Shown piece after piece: positions 18,891 through 27,564 of a stretch of 64,000 nucleotides of DNA. Each line of letters begins with the position of its first letter. The first letter of the stretch is position 1. The DNA lies in the NCBI RefSeq assembly GCF_947501405.1, contig NZ_CANMVK010000001.1, positions 372,001 to 436,000 of the forward strand, in the 5' to 3' direction. The notes under the pieces were generated by a model that was not told the origin of the DNA, made no database searches, and saw only the letters and a list, made by a program, of their open reading frames with translations. The stretch is from an uncultured Hoeflea sp. (GTDB taxonomy: Bacteria > Pseudomonadota > Alphaproteobacteria > Rhizobiales > Rhizobiaceae). The translations under genes and the position numbers were made by a program.

Positions 18891-18917
18891 ACGGCTCCTT
18901 CGGGGGCCGTTTTTTTG
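18891..18917 (+). terminator. Rho-independent terminator of the DUF1127 gene
   Basis: An 8-bp stem ACGGCTCC/GGGGCCGT with a TTCG tetraloop is followed directly by a run of seven T. It lies 88 bp after the DUF1127 stop and just before the convergent prmA. A tandem 10-bp duplication (TTCGATACAG twice, 18867-18886) precedes it. Confidence 0.85.
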
Positions 18918-18940
18918 TCTTTGCGGTTTACGACCTCGAG

Positions 18941-19828
18941 CTACTGCAAGTGGATCGTCACCCAGCCGTTGCGCCACAGGGTCATCCGGTGATGCAGGTC
19001 CTGGCCGTTATAGGCGGCGAGCACCTGCCAGCGCTGGCTTGCCAGGATGCCGGACAGGATCACCGAACCGCCAGGCGCCAGATGCCGCTTGATATCGGGC
19101 GCCATGCGCATCAGCGGGCGCGCCAGTATGTTGGCGATGATCAGCCGGAAGGGGCCTGAGCCGGAAAACGCCGTTGAGTGAAAGCCCGGAGCCGTGACGC
19201 AGTCGATGCGGGTGGCAAGCCGGTTGTGACCGACATTGATTTTAGCCACCCGTGTCGCCACCGGATCGATGTCGGTGGCCAATACCCTTACCGGGCCCAG
19301 CATGGCCGCGGCTATGGCGAGAACGCCCGAGCCGGTCCCCAGATCCAGCACCGGATCGACAGCGCCCGGCCCACCCGGTGCTGCACGCATGACCCGTTCG
19401 ATCATCTCCAGACAGCCCGCGGTGGTGCCATGATGGCCGGTGCCGAAGGCCTGACCGGCTTCCAGTTCTATCGCCAGATCGTTGACCCGAACCGCGTCAC
19501 GGTCATGGGCGCCATGCACCAGGAAGCGGCCGGCGCGCACCGGCTTGAGTCCTTCGAGGGATTTGGTGATCCAGTCGACATCGCCGAAGGTCTCGATCTT
19601 GAGCTCACCGTCGCCGAATTCGGCCTTCAGGCAGGCTTCCACCTTGGCGCGGAACCGGTCATCCGGCTGGCCGATGATATAGATCGAGGCTTCCCAGAGG
19701 CCCTGGTCTTCGTCCACCTCCATAGTGGCGATGGGATAGCCGTCATCCTCGAAGATTTCGCTGAGCTGATCCATGGCGCGCAGGGCGCCGGCCTCGTCGG
19801 TGACGATGTAGTAGCGATGATCGCTCAT
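18941..19828 (-). CDS. prmA: Ribosomal protein L11 methyltransferase PrmA
   Basis: PrmA trimethylates ribosomal protein L11. The 295-residue protein has an N-terminal ferredoxin-like substrate-recognition part (HRYYIVTDEAGALRAMDQLSEIFEDDG...) and a SAM-binding domain with VLDLGTGSGVLAIAAAMLG, followed by LATDIDPVATRVAKIN and the NILARPL motif (the NPP/NILA-type substrate loop). GTGHHGTTAGCLEMIE is the characteristic PrmA motif. Its ATG overlaps the stop of the antiporter gene by 4 bp, so the two are translationally coupled. Confidence 0.93.
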   Translation of the reverse strand: MSDHRYYIVTDEAGALRAMDQLSEIFEDDGYPIATMEVDEDQGLWEASIYIIGQPDDRFRAKVEACLKAEFGDGELKIETFGDVDWITKSLEGLKPVRAGRFLVHGAHDRDAVRVNDLAIELEAGQAFGTGHHGTTAGCLEMIERVMRAAPGGPGAVDPVLDLGTGSGVLAIAAAMLGPVRVLATDIDPVATRVAKINVGHNRLATRIDCVTAPGFHSTAFSGSGPFRLIIANILARPLMRMAPDIKRHLAPGGSVILSGILASQRWQVLAAYNGQDLHHRMTLWRNGWVTIHLQ

Positions 19829-21699
19829 GACGAAGGTTTGCCTTGCTTTTCAGCGGTCCTGGCGGCGGCCGTGGCTTCGGCTTTGCGGGCGGTTTTGCTG
19901 GCAGCTTCGGCGCGGGCATCGTCCCGCGGCATGGCGAAGCTGAGGATACGGTCGTTTGGCCCCGGTGAGGCTGGCGCGGTGGACGCGAAGACGATGGTGC
20001 CCGACGGCTTGACCCAAAGCAGGATGAATGCGCCCTCCGAGCGCGAGGCCTCATAGGCCGCCCAGTCGAATTCATCTGTCAGTCGCGTCAGATGGAAGGT
20101 CCAGCCCTTGAGCAGCTTTTCGCGCAGCTCCAGAAAACTCACCGGGTCGGCGGTCAGCGCGCGGCCGCCCAGGGTGAAGTTGAGAGCCTGGCGCGCTTTC
20201 TCGTCGCCGCGACCGATCTGGAAGACATGATTGCGGCCGAGTTCGGGGCCGAAATCGGTGCAGACCAACGCGTTGTAGGAATCATTGTCGCTGGTGGCGA
20301 TCAGCGACGAGAACCGCTTCGGGTCGATGGCGTGGTGGGCGGATTCCGACAGAACCTCGCCGAAATAGACCGGGATATTGGCGAGCCGCGCCTCGATCAG
20401 ATGGTTCCAGTTCTGGTCGGCGAGCAAGACCGGCACTTCGGCTTCGTTGAGCTTGGCGGCGAGCGCTGTGGACCAGCGCGATCCGCCGACGATGAGAATG
20501 CCGGGTTTTGACTGCTGCTTGAGATTCAGGAAGGAAGCCAGCGGCTTGAGCGTGAAACCGTGCAGCAAGATGGTGGTGACAACGACGGCGAAGGTAAACG
20601 CCACCATCCTCCCCGCGTCCTCGACGCCGGCATCGGCAAGCAGGGTGCCGAACAGGCCGGATACGGCAACGGCGACCACGCCGCGCGGCGCGATCCAGGA
20701 AACCAGGATGCGCTCCTGGAAAGTGGCGCCCGAGCGGATGGTGGCGAGCATGACCGCAATCGGGCGCACCAGGAACAGCAGCGTGGCGACGAACAGCGCG
20801 GCGCTCCAGTCGAGGGAGCGGATATCGTCCATGCTCAGCGATGCGGTCAAGATGATGAACACGCCAGAGACCAGCAATGTGGTGATGGTTTCCTTGAAAC
20901 GGCGCATGTCGGTGAGCGAGGCGATGCGGCTGTTGGCCATCACCACGCCCATCACCGTGACGGTGAGAAGGCCGGCCTCCTCGAGCACCATATTGGTGAG
21001 CGCGTAGACCGCAACGACGGAGGCGAGCAGCACCGGCGCCTTGAGGTATTCAGGCACATGGCCGCGAATGAAGGCCCAGACGATCAGCCGGGCTGCGACA
21101 ATGCCGCCGCCGATCGCCATGGCAAAACCGGCCAGCACCAGCACCACCAGGTTTTCGGCCTGATGCAGCCCGATATAGACCAGAATGATCTCGAAGGAGA
21201 CCACGGCGAACAGCGCGCCGATGGGGTCGTTGACGATTGCCTCCCAGCGCAACAGCGAAGCAGGGCGCTGGTGAAGCTGGGCCTGGCGCAGAAGCGGCAT
21301 GATCACGGTCGGGCCGGTGACCACCAGGATAGCGCCGAGCACGATCGCGGTCGGCCAGGACAGGCCGCCGATATAGTGGGCGGCTAGCGCGCCCATGCCC
21401 CAGACCATCGGCCCGGAATACATGATGATGCGGCGCACGGTGGTCGAGGTCTCGCGGATTTCCTTGAAGTTCAGGGTCAGCCCGCCCTCGAACAGGATGA
21501 TCGCCACGGCGATCGACACCATCGGCCGGTAGATATCGCCGAAATCGGTGGCCGGATCGAGAAAGCCGGTGGCGGGTCCGGCGACGAAGCCGGCGGCCAG
21601 CAGCAGCACTATGGCCGGCAGTTGCAGCCGCCAGGCGAACCATTGCGCGGCGATGCCCGCAGCGCCGATCACGGCAAGTTTGAGAACGATGTCTTCCAT
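19825..21699 (-). CDS. CPA1-type Na+(K+)/H+ antiporter with RCK/TrkA-like C-terminus
   Basis: A 624-residue inner-membrane antiporter. The N-terminal 390 residues hold about twelve membrane segments with family motifs GPATGFLDP, ILFEGGLTLNFKEI, TGPTVIMPLLRQ and the ND pair in EAIVNDPIGALFAVVSFE. The C-terminal half begins with a nucleotide-binding-like segment (GILIVGGSRWSTALAAKLNEAEVPVLLADQNW) followed by a TrkA-C-like part, and ends in an Ala/Lys-rich tail. It exchanges cations for protons in pH and ion homeostasis. The coupled prmA gene follows. Confidence 0.9.
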   Translation of the reverse strand: MEDIVLKLAVIGAAGIAAQWFAWRLQLPAIVLLLAAGFVAGPATGFLDPATDFGDIYRPMVSIAVAIILFEGGLTLNFKEIRETSTTVRRIIMYSGPMVWGMGALAAHYIGGLSWPTAIVLGAILVVTGPTVIMPLLRQAQLHQRPASLLRWEAIVNDPIGALFAVVSFEIILVYIGLHQAENLVVLVLAGFAMAIGGGIVAARLIVWAFIRGHVPEYLKAPVLLASVVAVYALTNMVLEEAGLLTVTVMGVVMANSRIASLTDMRRFKETITTLLVSGVFIILTASLSMDDIRSLDWSAALFVATLLFLVRPIAVMLATIRSGATFQERILVSWIAPRGVVAVAVSGLFGTLLADAGVEDAGRMVAFTFAVVVTTILLHGFTLKPLASFLNLKQQSKPGILIVGGSRWSTALAAKLNEAEVPVLLADQNWNHLIEARLANIPVYFGEVLSESAHHAIDPKRFSSLIATSDNDSYNALVCTDFGPELGRNHVFQIGRGDEKARQALNFTLGGRALTADPVSFLELREKLLKGWTFHLTRLTDEFDWAAYEASRSEGAFILLWVKPSGTIVFASTAPASPGPNDRILSFAMPRDDARAEAASKTARKAEATAAARTAEKQGKPSS

Positions 21700-21734
21700 G
21701 CGGGGCCCCTGCCGCGTTCCGTGCCGACCAGTTG

Positions 21735-22331
21735 CTACCTGATCAGGTTTTCAAGCTTGGTAACCGCGATCTCGGGGTTTTCTCCCCAGGCGATGGTGCC
21801 CTTGAACCGGCCTTGCGCATCCAGCAAAAACACCGATGCGGTGTGATCCATAGTGTATTCGCCCTCGGGGTCGCCGCTGTCGAGCGGAACTTTTTTGGCA
21901 TAGACGCTGAATCCCTTGACGACGTCGGAGACGCGATCGGGTTCCCCGGAAATGCCGACAACCCGGTCTGTGACACCCGAGACATAGTCCCCGAGTAGCT
22001 CGGGCGTGTCGCGTTCGGGGTCGACGGTGACGAAATAGGCGCCGATCTTGCCGCCATCGGGGTCGACCTGGCGCAGCCAGCCATCAAGCTCGAACAGCGT
22101 CGTGGGGCAGATTTCCGGGCAGTGGGTAAAGCCGAAAAACAGCGCCGTCGGCCGGCCCCGGAAAGCCGCCTCGGTGATCGGCGCGCCGGTCTGGTCGACC
22201 AGCTCGAAGGGCACGCCATAGGGCTTGCCGGCGATTTCGGCCTCGGTGCGCTGCCACTCATAGGTGAGCCAGCCAAGTGCCAGGGCCATCAGCCCGATCA
22301 GGCCCCAGAGCACGGTGCGGAAGGCTTTCAT
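21735..22331 (-). CDS. SCO1/SenC family copper chaperone
   Basis: A 198-residue membrane-anchored thioredoxin-fold protein that delivers copper to the CuA site of cytochrome oxidase. It has a single N-terminal membrane anchor (residues 7-24), the CPEICP motif with Cys71 and Cys75, FFGFTHCPEICPTTL, and the distal histidine in YTMDHTASVFLLD. The ATG at 22331 (MKAFRTVLWG) matches the family; the upstream frame extension is not membrane-like. A 58-residue membrane protein lies immediately upstream on the same strand. Confidence 0.93.
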   Translation of the reverse strand: MKAFRTVLWGLIGLMALALGWLTYEWQRTEAEIAGKPYGVPFELVDQTGAPITEAAFRGRPTALFFGFTHCPEICPTTLFELDGWLRQVDPDGGKIGAYFVTVDPERDTPELLGDYVSGVTDRVVGISGEPDRVSDVVKGFSVYAKKVPLDSGDPEGEYTMDHTASVFLLDAQGRFKGTIAWGENPEIAVTKLENLIR

Positions 22332-22404
22332 CGCGATCTCCAGCGTTGCGGACCGCTGCAGGCCCGATGGGCTGCGTGCGGGCAGGATAAAAGGGTTCAA
22401 ACGA

Positions 22405-22581
22405 TCAGAGGCACCAGGCCAGGCCGCTGGCGCTCAACGCATTGAGCAGCGCCGGGCCGTTGGCGCTCCACGCCGCAAAAGCCGCGCCAGTCGCCACCGC
22501 GGCCGCGAACAGGCCGATGACCGCAAAAAGGACGCGGGGAGGCGGCAAAAGCAGGGGCCGGATCGAGTGCAGCGTTGTCAT
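22405..22581 (-). CDS. Small single-span membrane protein upstream of the SCO gene
   Basis: A 58-residue protein with an ATG preceded by GAGGAC. The N-terminus is short and basic (TTLHSIRPLL), followed by one long hydrophobic segment (VLFAVIGLFAAAVATGAAFAAW) and a short tail ending SGLAWCL. The codon pattern fits its neighbours. It lies 73 bp upstream of the SCO gene on the same strand, so it may be part of the same respiratory/copper unit. I do not recognise a named family. Confidence 0.65.
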   Translation of the reverse strand: MTTLHSIRPLLLPPPRVLFAVIGLFAAAVATGAAFAAWSANGPALLNALSASGLAWCL

Positions 22582-22827
22582 GTCCTCTATCTAGCGCGGG
22601 CGGGGGACGATGCCAAGCGGCGTGCTGTTTCATTCGGTCCCGATCTTTCGGCGGCGATCTTTCAATTCAGGCGTCGCGGGTCCATATCGAGGTGGAACAC
22701 ATGTCAAACACGCGACGATGCGCCACGGGTATGCGCCAAAAAACCGCCCCGAGATCGCATCTTGCGGGCACAGGGCCCGTGCCCGGCGCATTGGCCAGAC
22801 CCCGTTGGATAGACAAGGAGACCCATC

Positions 22828-23343
22828 ATGACAGTGACACAGACCGCCCGCCGCACCGCTTGTGCCGGCCTGATCGCCGCCGCCGCGCTGACAGTTTCCA
22901 TGGCTTCCGGCCAGGCGATTGCCGAGGAAGTCGGCGAAGTGGGCGTCGACTGGCTCGGCAATGACATCAAGATCGATGCGATTTCCGACCCGGGCGTTTC
23001 CGGCGTGACCTGCCATGTCGCCTATTTCGATCGCGGGGTGATCGACCGGCTGCAGAAGGGCAACTGGTTCGAGGATCCCTCCAATGCCTCCATCGCCTGC
23101 CGTCAGACCGGCCCGATTACCGTCAGCGACATCGATCTGGACGAGGACGGCGAGGAAATCTTCAAGGAATCGCGCTCGCTGGTGTGGAAGAAGCTGGTGG
23201 TCAACCGGATCTACGACAAGGCCAACGACACGCTCATCTATCTGGTCAATTCCCGCCAGGTGCAGGACGGCTCGGCCAAGATGTCGCTGTCCACCGTGCC
23301 GCTCTACGGCCAGGACGTGACCTGGACAGAAGGCAAGCCGTAA
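22828..23343 (+). CDS. creA: CreA family periplasmic protein
   Basis: A 171-residue secreted protein with a signal peptide ending near AIAEE (residue 32). The mature part carries the CreA pattern: VGVDWLGNDIKIDAISDPGVSGVTCHVAYFDRG, then ASIACRQTGPI and IYDKANDTLIYLVNSRQVQDGSAKMSLSTVPL. The family is widespread and of unknown role. The ATG has AAGGAG upstream at 22815-22820. Confidence 0.92.
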   Translation: MTVTQTARRTACAGLIAAAALTVSMASGQAIAEEVGEVGVDWLGNDIKIDAISDPGVSGVTCHVAYFDRGVIDRLQKGNWFEDPSNASIACRQTGPITVSDIDLDEDGEEIFKESRSLVWKKLVVNRIYDKANDTLIYLVNSRQVQDGSAKMSLSTVPLYGQDVTWTEGKP

Positions 23344-23790
23344 GGGGAGGGGACTAGGCCTTCTCGGAAGACAGTGCAGAGTATGTCGGCTTGCGGCGCT
23401 CAGCTCTGCCCCGGCTCATATCGCGGTGAAGACCACCGCCGGCCTGACGGGCAGAAGCAAGTGCTCCCGATAGCGCCGCCCACCACCGTAGCGTTCCCTG
23501 CCGCACGCGTCGAAATGTTCGCGATCTATCCGCGAGTAGGATTGAGCAAAGTGTGGCGCCGTTGTGGAGGGAGTGGAAACGACTGAATGCAGTTGTGTTG
23601 CATCGTGATCCTGGCGGTATCCGCTTCGTTCGCGTGTGCAACAACGAAAAATGAATGAGCTGCAGTTTCCGCTTCGTGCGACCCGGAACACTTCTGTTCT
23701 CACCACTACCTTTCGAGCAACTGACCAAGGAGTTTCAATGAAAAGACTGGCGGACCATTGTTGTCGACTGATCGGCCGCGAAAACTCTCG
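23344..23790. other. Intergenic junction between creA and the lower-GC module
   Basis: The 447-bp gap contains no convincing full gene. Two tiny plus-strand frames are visible: 23587-23658 (23 residues, hydrophobic with a lipobox-like SASFAC) and 23738-23794 (18 residues, MKRLADHCC...) with a strong AAGGAG. The second ends just inside the 3' end of the minus-strand gene and looks like a gene start cut off at the module border. No known structured RNA was recognised. Confidence 0.4.
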
Positions 23791-25401
23791 CTAATCACTG
23801 AAATCCTCAAGTTCGTAGATGACAATTCGGCGCGGGACCTGAAGCAGGTCAAAGCCGATTGCGATCAGTTGACCATGTTCCTTCAATATGTTTCCGGCAA
23901 CCGACAACATAGCCGCGCTTTCATCCAATTGAATGCCAGCGGTATCGTTCTCTGCCAGTCTTTTTTCGATTGTTTCCCTCGACATCCAAACTCCCATGTT
24001 TTGAGATGTTGAGTGGATCCATTTGTCGAGATTGGACGCCAGATCCAACGTATCCGGCACGATGGTCTCGTTGGGATAGAAGAAGGCCATGGCGTCGGAA
24101 AGATGCTCCTTTCCCTTCGGCCTCGCGGCATAGAAACGAATGGAGTTCACGTCGGCAGTCCCTGCAAATGGCAGCAGGTCTTCCTCAGTCAAACGGTCGA
24201 TGGTTTCGGTTCGCATGTCATGTAGCGTTTCCTCGGGCGTGCCCCATAACTCGCTTTGCCGTTCTACCGAGAACACCCCCAAAGCTTGCAGGAGGCCAAG
24301 AAATGAGCCGGTGCCGTCCAGATCGGCCTCGTCTTCGTCAGCATAGAGGCTAAAAGCTCCTGCGCTCGGCACATAGAACCTGTCAAAAATGACGCGAACG
24401 TTTTCTTCAAGCCGCACTTTCGAGATCGCCTTCTGCTCATCGGATAGATGGCCCCAAAGGTGGAACAGCAGTTGCTGGCTAAGGTATCGGTTGATCGACC
24501 AGGCGTGTTGTTCCGAAAGGTCTTCAGGCACCTCGGCAAGCAGTTCCTCCAACGTCGTATCTACGATCTTGTCGCCATACCGAAGCGGATACTTTGCGTA
24601 GCGATTTTGGCCGCTCTCATCCAGAAGCTCCTTGACGTGCTTTCGCGTGACATTGACATCACCTCCATTGACGAGTTCGCCGCTGGTCCTGAGCCTTACA
24701 CCCCAATAGCCGGTCTCCGGATCCTGAGTTTCCCAGACCCATCTCACGAGTTCCTCTTTCCATTCCGGGGAAAACGTGAACAGTCCCAATCTCTCCAGAT
24801 CCTTGTACGAATCCAGACTTCCCAGAATATAGGGGGTTTGGGGCAACTTGGCTGCGAGCGTACCGACGGTGGACAGATCATCAAGGTACAGACGCAATTC
24901 CTCCGGCGTGTCCAGCTGTTCCAGAAATCTCAAAGGGTACTTGAGCTGCAGCGGTTGACCGATGCTTTCGGCCAGGCTTTCCAGATGCTGAACGACGTTT
25001 AGAGTCGGACCAAAATAGGTACTTGGCGGATAGGATGGATCCATAAAGGCTCCGGTCGTCGGGTCTTGCAGACCAAGATAAAATCCCAACTCCTCCTTCT
25101 GGCTCGCGAAGTCCGGAATTTTCACTAGGCCATCCGCTGTCTTGAGCTGATCAATGTGGGCGGTGAAACGATGATAGGCCTGGATGTAGCGACCGCGGTC
25201 AAAAAGATATGCAGCGCCGAGCATTTTGAACTCAAATTCTGCAGTGTAATAACCTTCAACATTTCTTTGATTGTTCAGGCTGAACGCTTCGTTTAACGTA
25301 TCTTTGAAGCCATAGAACTTGGTAAACGTGTTTTTACCAAGAAGCGCGATTGCCACAATCGTCAGAGTCGCCAAGGCTACCCAGATTTTCCTGCGGGTCA
25401 C
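23791..25401 (-). CDS. Membrane-anchored protein with prenyltransferase/squalene-cyclase-like toroid repeats
   Basis: A 536-residue protein with an N-terminal signal anchor (residues 6-22, IWVALATLTIVAIALLG). The rest is helical with repeats reminiscent of the alpha/alpha toroid of prenyltransferases and terpene cyclases: LQDPTTGAFMDP and TQDPETGYWGVRL match the Q-x2-x-G-x-W/F pattern, with a third weaker unit near GSFLGLLQALGVF. No DXDD or DDXXD catalytic motif is evident, so enzyme activity is doubtful; a periplasmic scaffold or substrate-binding role is possible. GC content and codon use are lower than flanking genes. It is the second gene of an operon with the DUF4332 gene 51 bp upstream. 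Confidence 0.72.
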   Translation of the reverse strand: MTRRKIWVALATLTIVAIALLGKNTFTKFYGFKDTLNEAFSLNNQRNVEGYYTAEFEFKMLGAAYLFDRGRYIQAYHRFTAHIDQLKTADGLVKIPDFASQKEELGFYLGLQDPTTGAFMDPSYPPSTYFGPTLNVVQHLESLAESIGQPLQLKYPLRFLEQLDTPEELRLYLDDLSTVGTLAAKLPQTPYILGSLDSYKDLERLGLFTFSPEWKEELVRWVWETQDPETGYWGVRLRTSGELVNGGDVNVTRKHVKELLDESGQNRYAKYPLRYGDKIVDTTLEELLAEVPEDLSEQHAWSINRYLSQQLLFHLWGHLSDEQKAISKVRLEENVRVIFDRFYVPSAGAFSLYADEDEADLDGTGSFLGLLQALGVFSVERQSELWGTPEETLHDMRTETIDRLTEEDLLPFAGTADVNSIRFYAARPKGKEHLSDAMAFFYPNETIVPDTLDLASNLDKWIHSTSQNMGVWMSRETIEKRLAENDTAGIQLDESAAMLSVAGNILKEHGQLIAIGFDLLQVPRRIVIYELEDFSD

Positions 25402-25452
25402 GGTTCATTCTCCAAGTGTATCATCAATGCTGTTTAGGCCTACATATCAGGG

Positions 25453-26109
25453 CTAGGGAACATAGGCCGCAGCCGCCACCAGCCGCCGGATGTCTCGCAA
25501 TCCCACTTTTCCCTGGTAGAAATCCGCATTCCGGTTTGCGTCGGCAATTGCCTGGCAAAGAGCTTCAGGGTCTGCTTCGGCGAGGGCTGATGCGCTGTTG
25601 ATGCCTGCGGCCACAATCCCACGCGCGAAAGAAGGGCTGACCCACCGGACGCGGCAGAGATCGGAAATCACTGCCAATTTCTGCATATCCTTGCCATCAA
25701 CGCCAACATCTTTCGCAAGCTCCTTTCCATTGACGGATGTTGCGTCAAAAAACTGCCGGGTGTTGGTTATTCCCGCATTTTTCAGGCGTGCGATAGCGTT
25801 TTGATCCACCCAGTCCATCTCCTTCAGCGATCTTGGTTTTGGGAAAAACCCGTTGACTGTTCGCCTGAGAAGCTTGAGATACTCCGGATCGATCCCGGAC
25901 TTTTCTGACAATACCTTCAGGGGTTTGCTGTCCTTGAGCGCGCGTCGTAAATCCCCCAGGGAAGCAATGCCGGCAGATCTAAGGGCGTTCATCTTGTCCG
26001 TAATGCTCACCATCAAAGGCAACTGGCTCGGGATCAGGTCCGTGGTTTCCAGACGTGACTGTAACGCGTCCAGATCGGTTGAATTTTCGTCGAGATAGTA
26101 GCTACTCAT
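25453..26109 (-). CDS. DUF4332 / helix-hairpin-helix protein
   Basis: A 218-residue soluble protein from the ATG at 26109 (GGGA upstream). It is made of tandem HhH-like units of about 45-50 residues: MNALRSAGIASLGDLRRAL, LLRRTVNGFF, AIARLKNAGITNTRQFFDA and the C-terminal DUF4332-type stretch WVSPSFARGIVAAGINSASALAEADPEALCQAI. Such repeats bind DNA or proteins without sequence specificity. It is first in the operon with the toroid-repeat protein. Base composition is lower in GC than the core genes, suggesting acquisition as a two-gene unit. Confidence 0.78.
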   Translation of the reverse strand: MSSYYLDENSTDLDALQSRLETTDLIPSQLPLMVSITDKMNALRSAGIASLGDLRRALKDSKPLKVLSEKSGIDPEYLKLLRRTVNGFFPKPRSLKEMDWVDQNAIARLKNAGITNTRQFFDATSVNGKELAKDVGVDGKDMQKLAVISDLCRVRWVSPSFARGIVAAGINSASALAEADPEALCQAIADANRNADFYQGKVGLRDIRRLVAAAAYVP

Positions 26110-26137
26110 ACAAATCCCTTTCGGGTCAGATTGCGTG

Positions 26138-26308
26138 ATGTGCAAACGACGTGGTCATCGATTCTGCGTTCGAGGCATCATCGCGCCAATCAAGACGGCC
26201 GCTTTTGATGACGATCAATTTGAAGGGACTGGAATCCACTTAATCAAATGCAGCCGTTGCTGGGGACCAATGAGTTGGGTCGCGCCAACAGGCATTGCGG
26301 TTGAGTAA
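26138..26308 (+). CDS. Possible 56-residue CxxC protein
   Basis: A short frame divergent from the DUF4332 gene. It encodes a basic start (MCKRRGHRFCVRG) and a tail with LIKCSRCWGPMSWV, which has a CxxC that could bind metal. The ribosome site is weak (GGGTCAGA). It could equally be chance or the end of a decayed gene. Confidence 0.25.
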   Translation: MCKRRGHRFCVRGIIAPIKTAAFDDDQFEGTGIHLIKCSRCWGPMSWVAPTGIAVE

Positions 26309-26340
26309 GAGTCCGGATTTTCGAGATATCCAGGAGCGCG

Positions 26341-26619
26341 TTGGTCACGCGTAAATTCTCCTTGGGTCGAAACCTCCGATATGTCGCGCGAACGATCTTG
26401 AGTGTCGTGACAGTGTTCTGGCTCGGCTTTGCCCTTTTGTCGGGCACCGAAAAAGATTTCGAGGGTCTCTTGGCAAACCTGCCCAATACACTGCCGTGGC
26501 TGGGTCTCTTGGCAGTCCTCTATATGGCGTTTCGCCGGGAGATGCTGGGTGGTGCGCTCGCCAGTGCCGTCGGCCTCGCATCGGTGTTCTTTTTCACCAC
26601 TGTTCATCTTCGCCGTTGA
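26341..26619 (+). CDS. Small three-span membrane protein
   Basis: A 92-residue protein with a TTG start close behind GGAG. A basic N-terminus (VTRKFSLGRNLRYVAR) is followed by three hydrophobic segments: TILSVVTVFWLGFALLSG, TLPWLGLLAVLYMAF and LGGALASAVGLASVFFFTT. It resembles small uncharacterised bacterial membrane proteins; function unknown. The 3' end runs into a palindromic repeat (from 26603), which supplies the last codons and the stop. Confidence 0.6.
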   Translation: MVTRKFSLGRNLRYVARTILSVVTVFWLGFALLSGTEKDFEGLLANLPNTLPWLGLLAVLYMAFRREMLGGALASAVGLASVFFFTTVHLRR

Positions 26620-26742
26620 GGCGGAGGTCCATTCTGCATTGCCTCCACATCCGCGGCATTTGCAGGAGCCACGGATTGGATCCTCACAGGCGACGTTTTC
26701 GCTTCGCCTGTCTTGGTCTATGCCCGAGGATGACGAAGGGGG
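26603..26742. repeat. Composite palindromic intergenic repeat, copy A
   Basis: The left end is TTCATCTTCGCC...TTGAGGCGGAGGTCCA and the right end TTGGATCCT...TGTCTTGGTC...GCCCGAGGATGACGA. Copy B at 28107-28254 has the same ends and order, so both are members of one repeat family with roughly inverted TCATC/GATGA termini. The middle 60-70 bp differ. Confidence 0.7.
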
Positions 26743-27564
26743 AGAGCTGTGGATGACGACGGCAGGAATGCCGGTCGAAGCAGAAAGGCTACTCGTCCAT
26801 CGGCAGCGCGGTGGTCAGCATGTCCCAGAAATCAGCGCCGGTTTCGGGCAGTGTGATGGTGGCGGTGTAGGTAATTTGGGTTTCGCCGAGGTCGAGCAAC
26901 TTGGTGAGCAGATCGACCGTGCCGGGCCCTGGCCAGACCGGGACCTCCAGCGGCACGGCAGCCAGGGCGGTTGCCTGGGGCCGGGGCGGAGCCTCCGTCC
27001 CGTGCGTAGCCGAAACCACAGCATGCCCTGGCTTCGCCCGCACAGCTGACAGGGGTACAGACAGACTGGGGATGACTGCAGGCATCGCTCCGGCGCTCCT
27101 TTGCTGATGATAAATTCACCAGGGTTCTTGCGCCGAACCTTACGCCGCCGGCTTGATGCGCAGGTAAACCGGAACGTCGGGATTTAACTCAAATGCCCTG
27201 CCGGGACGAAGGGGAAGCTGGATCGCGTCGGGTGGCCGGCGGGATGATCCGCCCCTCCTGCGGGAGAGAGTGCAGCAGTGGGAACCGATCTTCGGATCTA
27301 TGCCGGAAGATGAGGATGGAGAGGTCAAAGACTGGCGTCGGAGAGAGCGGAACAGCTATGCCGCCAGGAGTTCCATCATGCCAGAGTTGATCACGGCAAA
27401 CGAAGCGACGTCGCAGCCTCCGGGGTGACGGTGGATGGGATGAGGCTTGCATCCATCACTATCCCCAGAACCGGAAACAATCCCCCCAATTCCGGCGAGT
27501 GTGCTACAAGAACCCATCCGGCACGCGATTAAGCGAGCTGCGAACCCCTGAACTGGACATCCTC
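26743..27564. other. Decayed region between two repeat copies
   Basis: No intact gene is supported. Two minus-strand frames end like real proteins but lose sense upstream: one ending at 26789 (VDLLTKLLDLGETQITYTATITLPETGADFWDMLTTALPMDE, best from about 26950) and one ending at 27140 (FELNPDVPVYLRIKPAA, best from about 27200). They look like C-terminal remnants of lost genes. Around 27225-27315 there is further repeat-like sequence. Confidence 0.4.

Noticed and set aside
23587-23658. A 23-codon lipoprotein-like frame
   Set aside because: Only 23 residues, with the ribosome site too far away; a hydrophobic stretch of this length can arise by chance.
23344-23790. Search for a structured RNA (SRP, 6S, RNase P, tmRNA) in the gap after creA
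   Set aside because: None of the conserved cores of these RNAs could be found.
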